The notes below the pieces were generated by a model. It did no database searches and was not told the DNA's origin. It was given only the letters and a program-made list of their open reading frames with translations. From Bauldia sp. (GTDB lineage Bacteria; Pseudomonadota; Alphaproteobacteria; Rhizobiales; Kaistiaceae): a stretch of 64,000 bases of DNA. The stretch is taken from assembly GCA_026126025.1 (NCBI GenBank), contig JAHCJZ010000001.1, positions 1 through 64,000 on the forward strand, read 5' to 3'. Both the position numbers and the translations under genes were made by a program. Each line of letters starts with the position of its first letter. The first letter of the stretch is position 1. Positions 42,902 through 51,134 of the stretch are shown in pieces.

Positions 42902-43819
42902 TCACCCGACCCAGGAATGGCCCGGCCGTCCGGCAAGGAAGCCATTGGCGAAAGTTGCGTCCGGGGCCACGGCCCTGAGTCGAACGATCCCTTCGTCCCC
43001 GGACATGTCTTCGTCAGCAACGCGCCGGAAAATCCTGGCGACCTGCACCATGTCGCAGCTGTGGGGAGCAAGGCGCAGCCGGGTCACACCCGCTCGCCTC
43101 AGATCCCCGATTGCGCCCAGAAGGTTCAACCAGGTGAAGGAAAGAACCTGATTGCCGTTGACCACCAGAAACGGAACGTCGTCGCGTGTTTCAAGGAGCA
43201 GGCCATCCGGCTCACGGTCGCAGACGAACTGGCATCCGTCCCTGGTCTTGCCGTGGGCGCGCGCGTGGTAGCATCGACCGGAAACCGCGAGTGACATCCG
43301 TCCGAAGGACTGGACCTCCACCGTGGCACCCGAGGCGCGCGCCGCGGTGCAGATGCGCCGGATGACGTCCGCCGGGATCTCGGCCGGCAGGCAGACATTG
43401 TCGGCTCCCTGCCGTACCAGCACCTCCAGCGTTCGTTCATTGTAGACGTTGAGGAAAGGCCCGATGTGATGGCGCCGGCCGCGAAGGTGGAACAGCGCGG
43501 CGACGTCGTTGGCCTCGACCAGTTCGCCGGGATTGCTGCACAACTGCGCGACGATCGCCCGGTCGCCCGGAAGGAACACGGTCGCCAATGTCGAGCGGAT
43601 CACGCGCTTCCCCGCCGTCGCGAGCCGGTTGACCACTGGCGGATAGAGTTTCTCGGTGAAGATGCTCCGCTTTGAGCAGACGACCTCGCCGACATAGACG
43701 TCCGCAACCGGTGCTTCGTCAGCGATCCTGAAATAGAAATCCCGCCACGCCGTCGGGCTCCAATTGAACGCCAGCGGCCCGAGGGTAAGCGCGATGGACT
43801 CGGATGGCTCTACCGCCAT
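42902..43819 (-). CDS. ubiV: U32-family protein UbiV (O2-independent ubiquinone biosynthesis)
   Basis: A 305-residue U32-fold protein. It starts LTLGPLAFNWSPTAWRDFYFRIADEAPVADVYVGEVVCSKR, as in UbiV (YhbV). Further Cys in GRCYHARAHGKTRDGCQFVCDRE complete a four-Cys [4Fe-4S] set. UbiU and UbiV act together in ring hydroxylation without oxygen, allowing ubiquinone synthesis under anaerobic nitrate respiration. It overlaps ubiU by 10 bases and is the last gene of the ubiT-ubiU-ubiV operon. Confidence 0.92.
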   Translation of the reverse strand: MAVEPSESIALTLGPLAFNWSPTAWRDFYFRIADEAPVADVYVGEVVCSKRSIFTEKLYPPVVNRLATAGKRVIRSTLATVFLPGDRAIVAQLCSNPGELVEANDVAALFHLRGRRHHIGPFLNVYNERTLEVLVRQGADNVCLPAEIPADVIRRICTAARASGATVEVQSFGRMSLAVSGRCYHARAHGKTRDGCQFVCDREPDGLLLETRDDVPFLVVNGNQVLSFTWLNLLGAIGDLRRAGVTRLRLAPHSCDMVQVARIFRRVADEDMSGDEGIVRLRAVAPDATFANGFLAGRPGHSWVG

Positions 43820-44820
43820 CTCTTGCCGCCGAAAGCGCCGTGCGTTTCGCGACCGGCCTCCGCCACATGGTCGAGTACCGGGTGCGGGAGGTCGGTCGAG
43901 CCGACGGAATCGAGCACCGAACGAAACGCCGAGACGACTTCCTGAACATAGGCCTGGCTTCGCTGCCTTCCCTCGATCTTGAAGGCCCGCGCGCCGGCGG
44001 CGATCAGCTCGCCCAGGAGACCGATGAGATTGAGCGTCCGGGGTTCCTCAAAGGCGTAATAGGGCGTCCGGCCGCCGGCGCCGGAATAGCTCCCCTTGCA
44101 GATCGTCGGGTACCCGGCGCGCTCTCCTGAAGCGAGGCGATCCACCAGGAACGGTCCGACCCGGGCGGCGGTTGTGCCGTCGGCCTCCTGCTCGAAGCGG
44201 ACATCGCAGGCGGCAGAGCAAATCCCGTCCATGTTGGTGGAGGTTCCGGTCGCGTAGCTGTTCAGGCTGCAGCGTCCTTCGGCCATCATTCCGATGTTGC
44301 CGAAGACGAACACCTCCACCTCGCATGCGACGGCCGTACAGATGCCCCCGATCTCGGCAGTGGTCAGCAGCCGGGGGAGTATGACGCGGCTTATGGCGTA
44401 CGCGTCGCAGTAGTAGCCTATTGCCTCGACCGATGAGGCGCCGGCCTGGACCGAAAGATGACGCCGGAGCGCCGGATAGGTTTCGGCCGCGTAGTCGGTG
44501 ACGCCGATGTCGGCGACCACGACCGCGTCGACGCCGGCGCGATGGGCGATGTCGATTGCTTCGCGCCACTGGTCGAACCGGCCTGCCGCAGGGAAGGTGT
44601 TGACCGCCAGAAACACTCTGACGCCTCGGCGATGGCTGAATTCCACCGCCTCTCCCAGCTCGTCCGGCGTGAAATTGAGGCCCGGGAAGTTCCTGGCGTT
44701 GGTGGCGTTGCGGAGCCCGCAATAGACCGCATTGGCGCCGGCGGCGACGGCAGAACGAAGGGCAGCGGGAGTCCCGGCGGGACAGACCAGCTCGGGTGCC
44801 GGGAAGTGCAGCTCAGTCAT
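43810..44820 (-). CDS. ubiU: U32-family protein UbiU (O2-independent ubiquinone biosynthesis)
   Basis: A 336-residue U32-fold protein: ELVCPAGTPAALRSAVAAGANAVYCGL at the start, then ARNFPGLNF and FVFGNIGMMAEGRCSLNSYATGTSTNMDGICSAAC with the cluster Cys, and ICKGSYSG. These are diagnostic for UbiU (YhbU). It forms a complex with UbiV. The ATG at 44818-44820 lies inside the last bases of ubiT (8-base overlap). Confidence 0.93.
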   Translation of the reverse strand: MTELHFPAPELVCPAGTPAALRSAVAAGANAVYCGLRNATNARNFPGLNFTPDELGEAVEFSHRRGVRVFLAVNTFPAAGRFDQWREAIDIAHRAGVDAVVVADIGVTDYAAETYPALRRHLSVQAGASSVEAIGYYCDAYAISRVILPRLLTTAEIGGICTAVACEVEVFVFGNIGMMAEGRCSLNSYATGTSTNMDGICSAACDVRFEQEADGTTAARVGPFLVDRLASGERAGYPTICKGSYSGAGGRTPYYAFEEPRTLNLIGLLGELIAAGARAFKIEGRQRSQAYVQEVVSAFRSVLDSVGSTDLPHPVLDHVAEAGRETHGAFGGKRWR

Positions 44821-45397
44821 GGTCGCGGCCGGTACGGTCCGCGCGCCACGGGCGCAGCACAAGCGACGCGAGGCCATGGAGGAGACCGAACGTGCCCAGT
44901 GCGTCTTCCACGACGTCGCCGCGATAAGCGTCCAGCGCGTTCCGCAGCGAGACGGCGGCTTCAACCTCCCCCTCGACCAGCACGTCGCGCCGGAAGAACG
45001 CCGCGTCGCCGTCGAGCACGCCCTCCAGCAGCCCGAGCAGGGTTCCGAAGGTCGCCCGGATCCTCACATCGTGGGGCGGAACCCTGGCGCGCCGGTGCGC
45101 CACCAGAATCGTACACCGCGAATCGGCGACCAGGAGGAGGAACAACGGAAGATCAGTGGGGTCGATCAGGACCCGCTTGCCCGAGTGCTCGCCAAGCCTT
45201 TCGAAGAATTCCGGCTGCGATCGGGAAGCCCGGCTGGCGATTCGCCTCAGGACCATCTGGATCGGACCGAGCGGCATCGCTTCAAGAAGAAGACCGGCGA
45301 GACGCGGCACCGATGCCGCGTTCCGGGCGTCTCGATCGGGAGCCTTCCTGTCGACGGACCTGCTCTCGTCAGTCTTCGTGATCGCAGCGGTCTGCAT
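44813..45397 (-). CDS. ubiT: SCP2-domain ubiquinone accessory protein UbiT
   Basis: A 194-residue protein with an SCP2 sterol-carrier-like domain (LEAMPLGPIQMVLRRIASR; FERLGEHSGKRVLIDPTDLPLFLLLV; ATFGTLLGLLEGVLDGDAAFFRRDVLVEGE), the UbiT (YhbT) pattern. UbiT binds lipid and is needed for anaerobic ubiquinone synthesis. The start is the ATG at 45395-45397, preceded by GGAG on the minus strand. It is first in the ubiTUV operon and has an FNR-like repeat about 75 bases upstream. Confidence 0.9.
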   Translation of the reverse strand: MQTAAITKTDESRSVDRKAPDRDARNAASVPRLAGLLLEAMPLGPIQMVLRRIASRASRSQPEFFERLGEHSGKRVLIDPTDLPLFLLLVADSRCTILVAHRRARVPPHDVRIRATFGTLLGLLEGVLDGDAAFFRRDVLVEGEVEAAVSLRNALDAYRGDVVEDALGTFGLLHGLASLVLRPWRADRTGRDHD

Positions 45398-45467
45398 GCG
45401 CCATCTCCGGTGAGCTGCCACCGGAGGGCGAGCCAGCCATCCGACTATCGTGACCGCCGGCGCCCGT

Positions 45468-45485
45468 CTTTGTCGCGGAGCAAAG
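45468..45485. promoter_or_regulatory. FNR-family-like palindrome upstream of ubiT
   Basis: CTTTG-N8-CAAAG forms a perfect inverted repeat; inside it TTGTC-GCGG-AGCAA follows the 5-4-5 layout of Crp/Fnr sites. It lies in the divergent region between ubiT (start 45397) and the fatty-acid-hydroxylase-type gene (start 45596), so it could control both. Confidence 0.45.
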
Positions 45486-45595
45486 ACCATCAACCGACGC
45501 GCCGGCTAGGATGCTGCCGGCTTTGCTCGGGCGTACGAGGCGGCATCGTCGGGCCACCGGCGTACGAAGCTGGGACTGACGGCAAGGAGACCGAC

Positions 45596-46204
45596 GTGCG
45601 TCTCAGCGCCTTCACATACTACGCGGACTACGTCGTCTTCCCGACCGGAGCCGTGGCGCTGTCGGCGGCCGGCGCGGTGTCGGTTTCGCGTGCAGACCTT
45701 CCCTATTGGGGTCTGGCGCTCCTCGGCGGCATGATCCTGTGGCCGCTGCTGGAATACGTCCTGCATCGCTGGGTGTTCCATCGCCTGGCGCCAATACGGC
45801 AAATGCACGAAGCGCATCACCAGAAGAGCACGGCCCTCATCGGGACGCGCTGGTGGATCAGTCTGCCGCTCGTTGCCGTCCTGGCGCTGCTGCCGGCGAG
45901 CCTGATCATGGGCTTCGGCACCGCCGCGGGTTTCACCTCCGGGCTGATGCTCGGATACACTGGCTACATGCTGGTGCATCACGGGGTCCATCACTGGTCG
46001 AGCAAGTCCGGCACGTTCTTCGACCGGTTGAAGCGGCGACATGTGCTCCATCACCGGTTCGATGCCCGCGGCGACTATGACCAAGGCAATTACGGCGTGG
46101 TCACGGGGTTCTGGGACAGGGTCTTCGGGACCGATCTCGGGATGGGTCCGATTGCCGTTCGGCGGGCGAGGGGGGATTCACAAGATGCCGCGGGGGGCGG
46201 CTAG
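45596..46204 (+). CDS. Sterol desaturase / fatty acid hydroxylase family membrane protein
   Basis: A 202-residue integral membrane protein with the eight-plus His pattern of the fatty acid hydroxylase superfamily: LHRWVFH, HEAHHQ, HHGVHHW and RHVLHHRF. These bind a di-iron centre. Start is the GTG at 45596, preceded by AAGGAGA; no ATG with a ribosome-binding site fits. The enzyme family needs oxygen, which is odd among anaerobic genes; lipid or carotenoid hydroxylation on the oxic side is possible. Substrate is unknown. Confidence 0.85.
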   Translation: MRLSAFTYYADYVVFPTGAVALSAAGAVSVSRADLPYWGLALLGGMILWPLLEYVLHRWVFHRLAPIRQMHEAHHQKSTALIGTRWWISLPLVAVLALLPASLIMGFGTAAGFTSGLMLGYTGYMLVHHGVHHWSSKSGTFFDRLKRRHVLHHRFDARGDYDQGNYGVVTGFWDRVFGTDLGMGPIAVRRARGDSQDAAGGG

Positions 46205-46346
46205 GCCTCCCGCGACGCCGGCCCGCAAGAGATCACAAGAGCGCTGGACCCGCTCGCCGAAACATTGTCGCTCCAGCGATGGCCACCGCGCCGCGGCATC
46301 AAGGCACATTGCCCCGGCGCACACAGGGGCGGACGCTCCCGGCGGA

Positions 46347-47123
46347 ATGGCAATTTCGCTCAGAGTGGGCCAAGCATATCGCGACGCGGGCGCGCAAGCA
46401 GTGCTGCGGCGGCCGGCAGGGTCGGGCGTTGCCGTCGATTGCGACCGATGCGGCATCAGGCCCCGGAGCATCTGCGCCAACGCCGTGGGCAACGAGTGGG
46501 ATGCGTTCGTCGCGCTGGCACGGCCACGCTCGTACGCTGCCCGGTCGCCGCTGTTTATGGAAGGAGACCCGGCCGATACCGTCTTCAACGTGACGGCGGG
46601 CGTGGTTCGAATGTTCCGCCTTTCTCGCGGCGGCCAATACCAGATCGTCGGGTTCGCGCTTGCGGGCGACGTCATCGGCTCGACCGAGGGCGCAAATCAC
46701 ACCTTCAGCGCTGACGCCGCGGGCCGGGTGAGCGTTTGCAGTTTCAGCGCGCGCAGCTTCTGGGCCTTTGTCGATCGGCACCCTTCATTGCTGCGCGGCC
46801 TCTACCTTGCCGCGGTCAGGCGCATCGATCTCGCGCACGACCAGATGGCGATGATGGGCGCCGAGTCCGCCCGACAGAAGCTGGCGCAGTTTCTGCTGGC
46901 GCTGGAGCGGCGGAGTCGGCCTTTGTCCCGTGCAGGGATGGTCGTTCCGTTGCCCATGACGCGGCGCGACATCGGCAACTACCTTGACCTGAGCCTGTGG
47001 ACGGTGAGCCGTCTCCTCAACCGGTTTGCCCGCCAGGGCCTCATCGAGATCGCGCCGCGCGGGGTCAGGATCCTGCGCCCGGCAGCTCTCGACGCGATCG
47101 TCAATGAGATCGCCTCGCCCTGA
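46347..47123 (+). CDS. Crp/Fnr family regulator with FNR-type cluster cysteines
   Basis: A 258-residue regulator with three N-terminal Cys (CDRCGIRPRSIC, residues 32, 35 and 43) and a fourth at 131 (VSVCSFS), the ligand set for an oxygen-labile [4Fe-4S] cluster as in FNR/FnrL. A cNMP-type beta barrel and long helix follow. The recognition helix reads LSLWTVSRLLNRF: Ser and Arg (residues 221, 222) match FNR Ser212 and Arg213, but FNR Glu209 is replaced by Trp218. This may shift specificity from TTGAT to boxes such as TTGCG seen upstream of hemN and at 42.47 kb. Likely oxygen-responsive activator of this island. The ATG at 46347 was chosen; no strong ribosome-binding site was seen. Confidence 0.88.
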   Translation: MAISLRVGQAYRDAGAQAVLRRPAGSGVAVDCDRCGIRPRSICANAVGNEWDAFVALARPRSYAARSPLFMEGDPADTVFNVTAGVVRMFRLSRGGQYQIVGFALAGDVIGSTEGANHTFSADAAGRVSVCSFSARSFWAFVDRHPSLLRGLYLAAVRRIDLAHDQMAMMGAESARQKLAQFLLALERRSRPLSRAGMVVPLPMTRRDIGNYLDLSLWTVSRLLNRFARQGLIEIAPRGVRILRPAALDAIVNEIASP

Positions 47124-47150
47124 ACTGCTCGTGCGCCTCGCCGAGCCGGC

Positions 47151-47429
47151 GATAGGGCGTGGGCCGAGAACTTCATGATGCAGCTGATGGTCGGCGATCT
47201 CGACCAGTGGTGGCGGCACATCGAAGCACTCGACCTCCCGGCCGCCTTCGGCGTCGCCACCCCGAAGCCGCCGACGCTGCAGCCCTGGGGCCTCCGCATC
47301 CGCCGCGCGGGCCAGGAAGAGCCTCACTTCGTTGTCTGCCCACTCGGACAGCTGGAAGATGCGAGCTGTGCGAGAACCTCCTTTCCTCGCCAAGTCGTCG
47401 AGCGCCTCGTCGAAATTCCCGAAGGTTGA
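47151..47429 (+). pseudogene. Remnant of a VOC (glyoxalase/bleomycin-resistance) family protein
   Basis: From about 47151 the frame reads WAENFMMQLMVGDLDQWWRHIEALDLPA-type text and then GVATPKPPTLQPWG, the C-terminal half of a VOC-family protein. The N-terminal half is absent, and after LQPWGLRI the expected ending (YVFDPSGVLWH-like) is replaced by unrelated sequence to a stop at 47429. No start codon with a ribosome-binding site was found. It is best read as a decayed gene fragment. Confidence 0.6.
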
Positions 47430-47578
47430 ATCGAAGTGCTCCTGACGGGTGGTCGGGACGATAGGGCATCGGAGCTCCTGCAGCGAACTCGAAAGCGCTG
47501 TCATCCCGGCTAGCCATCCGCGCCCCGGTGACGCAATCTCGCATTCCGCCCTGTCGCTGCAAATCCGTGGAAGATGCC

Positions 47579-48568
47579 ATGCTGCCGTCCCGCTCTCCCG
47601 CGGTCCTTGCCTGTCTTGCCGGCCTCGCGCTCCTCGGTCCGGTCGTGGCGGGCGCCGCGGCGCCCGCCAGCCCCGAGGCCGCCGCGTTCCGTACCGCGGC
47701 CGCGGCCGAATGTACTGCGATCCTCAATCAGCGCGACGCGACTGCGTTCCTCACCGCGCGGGGGGCGGCGCTCGACCTCCTCTACCGCGCCGTGACCAAC
47801 CAGGGGCCGCCGCCGGCAGACGAGGTGCCGGGCATCCTTGCCGCGCTCGACGCCGGCATCCTCATGCTCGACGCCGCCCGCGACCGGCTGGCGGGGATCG
47901 CCGCGCCCGACGGACCCGACGCGGCGGCCTGGGTGGAGATCCTCGCGGGGGGCGCGGCCGCCGCGGAACCATACCGGACCAGGCGGGACGCGCTCGCCGC
48001 CGAGACGTGGGACGCGGCGCGGATCCGCGCCTCTGTCGTGGTAGTTTCGCCCGGCTTCGAGGAAGCGCTGTCGCAGCTTGGCTTCGAGCGGCGCGATTGC
48101 GCTGTCGTCTTCTCCGCTGCCGGCGTGGTGCCGGGTCACACCGGCTTCCTAGCGGCGGCAGCATCAGCCTGCGCGGCCATCGTGGAGCGCCGGCTCGCGG
48201 GCGGTTACGACACCGCGTCCGCGACGGTGCTCGCCGGCGTGACGCGGTCCTTCCGCGGTGAGCCGGTGGCGTCCGACAACCTCGTCGCGGCGGTCGCGGC
48301 GATGCTGGCCGAATGGCGCGCGACAGAGGCCGATTTCGCGCGCGTGCCCGTGGACGACGTCACCGACGCCGCTGAATGGCAGCTGATGCTGCAAGCGGCG
48401 CGCGACCGGATAGCGGGGTTCGAGCTGCGCGCCGAGGCCCTCGCTTCGGGCGATACCGCACGGATCACGGCGGCCTTCGCACGCGGCGTAGCCTTCCGTG
48501 TAGTGGGTGGCGCCGATCTCGCGAGCCTCGGCCTCGAGGATCGAGACTGCCGAGCGCTGACCTTTTAG
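47579..48568 (+). CDS. Exported protein with two tandem homologous domains, unknown function
   Basis: A 329-residue protein with a signal peptide (AVLACLAGLALLGPVVAGAAA). The mature part is two copies of one Ala-rich helical domain. Each starts with an A-x-A-x-E/A-C pattern (AAAAECTAILNQRD; AAASACAAIVERRL) and each ends LG-x-E-x-RDC (QLGFERRDC; LGLEDRDC), so each copy could have one internal disulfide. The start was set at the ATG at 47579 because the signal peptide begins there. No family was recognised. Confidence 0.75.
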   Translation: MLPSRSPAVLACLAGLALLGPVVAGAAAPASPEAAAFRTAAAAECTAILNQRDATAFLTARGAALDLLYRAVTNQGPPPADEVPGILAALDAGILMLDAARDRLAGIAAPDGPDAAAWVEILAGGAAAAEPYRTRRDALAAETWDAARIRASVVVVSPGFEEALSQLGFERRDCAVVFSAAGVVPGHTGFLAAAASACAAIVERRLAGGYDTASATVLAGVTRSFRGEPVASDNLVAAVAAMLAEWRATEADFARVPVDDVTDAAEWQLMLQAARDRIAGFELRAEALASGDTARITAAFARGVAFRVVGGADLASLGLEDRDCRALTF

Positions 48569-49220
48569 GGATACCCGTTTCGGGAAGTGTAGGATCGAAC
48601 TCCGCCGGCGCTCCGTCCCGTTGGCCACGGCCGGGTCGCGATCAGATTTTCGTCCTCCGCCCACAAGCGCCAACTCAGCGAACTCGTCGGCACGATGACC
48701 GCAGGTCGTCGAGGAAGTCTGCGCCGGAGTGAAACTGCTGGGCGCGATCGAAACGAACTCGCTCGTCGCCCGGGACCCGTTACGGTTGTCAGATGGGGAT
48801 CAGAGGAATTCGGACCGCCACCGGCGCGTGGCGAGTGCCTCGCGATTTGAAGATCGCGCGCCGCCCAGCGACCTGCCGCCCGCCGTGCGGATAGCCAACA
48901 CCTGCTACGATCGATGGTCCCACACTCAGCTTCTCCCAGCCGCCTTGCGCGACGACATTGATCACCTCGCCGGCCACTTCTACGGACAGGGCGAGTTCGT
49001 CATCACGTTTCTACACTTGGTCCCCTGGCGAGAACTCGAAGGCACTCCGAACAAGGGGCACGCGGCCGTCGCCGATCTCCTCGTCAGCCGCGGCGTCCCC
49101 AGGAGGGCCTGAATCGCAGGTGGGAGAGAATCCCAGTCACTCGAAATGTCTAAACGTATCGGGGGTTTGCAGGAAGTACCGCGCGAGGCCAAAAGACCTT
49201 ATGGCATAGGTACTTAGGAG
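48569..49220. other. Long region without a convincing gene
   Basis: About 650 bases between the duplicated-domain protein and tRNA-Ser. Short frames exist (for example 48729-49112, plus strand), but none has a recognisable domain, a ribosome-binding site or convincing composition. The last 80 bases before the tRNA are less GC-rich than the surroundings. The region adjoins a tRNA 3' end, a common integration point, but no integrase or direct repeat was found. Confidence 0.4.
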
Positions 49221-49310
49221 TGGCGGAGGGGAAGGGATTCGAACCCTTGATACGGTTCCCCGTATACACACTTTCCAGGCGTGCGCCTTCGACCACTCGG
49301 CCACCCCTCC
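49221..49310 (-). tRNA. tRNA-Ser (anticodon GGA)
   Basis: On the minus strand the gene begins GGAGGGGTGGCCGAGTGG and pairs with CCCCTCC plus discriminator G and an encoded CCA at 49221-49223. The anticodon loop CTGGAAA gives anticodon GGA, reading UCC/UCU serine codons. A long variable arm (stem in TATACGGGG...CCGTAT) and the T-loop GGTTCGAATCC are present, as expected for serine tRNAs. Confidence 0.95.
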
Positions 49311-49457
49311 GCAGGGGTCCCTGAAGGAACGGCGCGGCACTATAGTCGGGAACGCTGCGGCGGCAAGGTTGGTCCGGTCGCGCCGCGCGCATGGCGGCGC
49401 CGCCTTCGCATGCTTACATATGCGCCGGCTTCCCCATCGCCAGAACGGAGATCGCTC

Positions 49458-50120
49458 ATGGGTCTGTTCGACCGTCTGACGCGCAAGATCGCCATGCCTG
49501 CCGCGGACGAGGCGCTGTCCGGCCGGCCGGATCCGATTCCGACCGAGGCCGCGCATTTCGTGAACGGCCGCACGCTGGCCGGGCCCTATCCGGAGGGGCT
49601 CGAGACGGCGGTGTTCGGCCTCGGCTGCTTCTGGGGCGCGGAGCGGGTGTTCTGGCAGCTGGACGGGGTCTGGATCACGGCGGTGGGCTATGCCGGCGGC
49701 TACACGCCCAACCCGACCTATGAGGAGGTCTGCAGCGGGCGAACCGGGCATACCGAGGTTGTGCTCGTCGTCTACGACCCGAAGATCATCGGCTTTGACG
49801 CGCTGCTGAAGGCGTTCTTCGAGGCGCATGACCCGACGCAGGGCATGCGCCAGGGCAACGACGTCGGCACGCAGTACCGCAGCGCGATCTACACGACCAC
49901 CCCGGCGCAGCGCGCCGCCGCGCTGACGGCGAAGGAGGCGTACGACGCGGCGCTCACCGCCCGCGGCTATCCGCCGGTCACCACCGAGATCGCCGACGCC
50001 GGGCCGTTCTACTTCGCCGAGGGCTACCATCAGCAGTATCTCGCCAGGAACCCGGACGGCTATTGCGGATTGGGCGGGACCGGGGTCACATGCCCGCTGC
50101 CGGCGGCGGTGGGTGCGTAA
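49458..50120 (+). CDS. msrA: Peptide-methionine (S)-S-oxide reductase MsrA
   Basis: A 220-residue MsrA. The catalytic motif is [14 protein letters not shown] near residue 55, then [27 protein letters not shown] and [25 protein letters not shown]-terminal Cys-containing tail ([14 protein letters not shown]) supplies the resolving cysteines. It repairs oxidised methionine. An extra N-terminal helix of about 40 residues precedes the core. It overlaps the next gene by 8 bases. Confidence 0.95.
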   Translation: MGLFDRLTRKIAMPAADEALSGRPDPIPTEAAHFVNGRTLAGPYPEGLETAVFGLGCFWGAERVFWQLDGVWITAVGYAGGYTPNPTYEEVCSGRTGHTEVVLVVYDPKIIGFDALLKAFFEAHDPTQGMRQGNDVGTQYRSAIYTTTPAQRAAALTAKEAYDAALTARGYPPVTTEIADAGPFYFAEGYHQQYLARNPDGYCGLGGTGVTCPLPAAVGA

Positions 50121-50970
50121 CGCGGCGAGGGGACGGCGCTTGGGTTTCAGGCTGAAGCGGCACGAACGCGTGGCGCCGGGGCTGATCCGGCTGCTCGACC
50201 GCGACCTCCAGCGCGCCGGCCGCGCCCTCGGCGGCAGCCCGGTCGGCCTTGACGCCCGGGTCCACAAGGTCCGCCGGCGCCTGAAGCGCGACCGGTCACT
50301 GCTGCGGGTGTTCGAGCCCGCCGCGCCCGAGCTCGCCCGCGCGATCCGCCGCGGCCTTCGCGATGCCGGCCGGGCGCTGGCGAAGCTGCGCGAGCGCACC
50401 GCACTCCAGGCCGCCGCCTCGGCGCTCCGCGTCGAGCTCGACGCGCGGGGGAGGGCGGCGCTGGAGGCGGCGCTGACGCCGCGAAGCGCGGACGAGACCC
50501 GCTCGCTGCAGCCGCTGCAGGAGGCCGCCGGCCTGATCCGCACCGCGCGGACCAGCGCCAGGCTTCTGCCCCGGAAAGGCGGCCGGAAGCTCCTCGACGA
50601 CGCCCTTGCGCGCGCGCATCGGAAGGCCCGCAAGGGACACCGGCACGCGGCGAAATCGCTCGCCACGGCCGACCTTCACGAGTGGCGGAAGGAGCTGAAG
50701 GATCTGCTCCATCTCATCAAGCTGAGCGGCGACCGCGTCGCCGCGGGCAACGCCACCGCAAAGCGCGCCGGGGCGGCCGAGCGGATCCTCGGCGACGATC
50801 ACGACCTCGCCGCGCTCGGCGACCGTGTGATCCGCTTCGCCCGCGACCGCTCGGGCCGCGCCAAGGGGGCCGCCACGATCGACGCGCGGCGCCGCCGCCT
50901 GCAGAAGGCGGCGTTCAAACTCGGCAAGAAGATCGACAAGGCAAAGGCGCCGCGGCTGCGCGAGCGCTAG
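50113..50970 (+). CDS. CHAD domain-containing protein
   Basis: A 285-residue very basic helical protein of the CHAD family. Conserved pieces are [35 protein letters not shown]-like text and [19 protein letters not shown], followed by [14 protein letters not shown], which bear the positively charged residues that bind polyphosphate. CHAD proteins target polyphosphate granules. The GTG start at 50113 overlaps the end of msrA. Confidence 0.9.
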   Translation: MRNAARGRRLGFRLKRHERVAPGLIRLLDRDLQRAGRALGGSPVGLDARVHKVRRRLKRDRSLLRVFEPAAPELARAIRRGLRDAGRALAKLRERTALQAAASALRVELDARGRAALEAALTPRSADETRSLQPLQEAAGLIRTARTSARLLPRKGGRKLLDDALARAHRKARKGHRHAAKSLATADLHEWRKELKDLLHLIKLSGDRVAAGNATAKRAGAAERILGDDHDLAALGDRVIRFARDRSGRAKGAATIDARRRRLQKAAFKLGKKIDKAKAPRLRER

Positions 50971-50998
50971 GACTTGGTCTCGGCTGACTCGCCACTCC

Positions 50999-51084
50999 TC
51001 GTCACCCCGGCGAAGGCCGGGGTCCAGAATCACACGAAAGCCGATGCGTGTGGCTCTGGATTCCGGCTTCCGCCGGAATGACGA
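50999..51084. repeat. Intergenic palindromic repeat (REP-like)
   Basis: Two imperfect inverted arms, each of about 30 bases, start TCGTCA and contain CCGGCG-A-GCCGG and TCCAGA; the plus-strand left arm begins at 50999 and the right arm ends TGACGA at 51084. A loop with its own CACACG...CGTGTG pair separates them. Its minus-strand translation contains FRRKPESR and LDPGLRRGDE, the peptide shadow typical of this widespread proteobacterial repeat. It may act as a transcription terminator or mRNA stabiliser between the convergent CHAD and otsA genes. Confidence 0.75.
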
Positions 51085-51134
51085 AAGGGGAAGGCCACCG
51101 ACGGCAATCTCGATAGTGCGTCGATGACGAGGCG

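Noticed and set aside
46785-47504. A 239-residue leftward frame
   Set aside because: It overlaps more than 300 bases of the well-supported FNR-type gene and has no recognisable domain; its N-terminal 70 residues look protein-like but were not convincing enough.
48729-49112. A 127-residue rightward frame before tRNA-Ser
   Set aside because: No ribosome-binding site, family or supporting context.
49113-49310. tRNA-Ser as an integration site of a mobile island
   Set aside because: No integrase gene and no direct repeat of the tRNA 3' end were found in the window.
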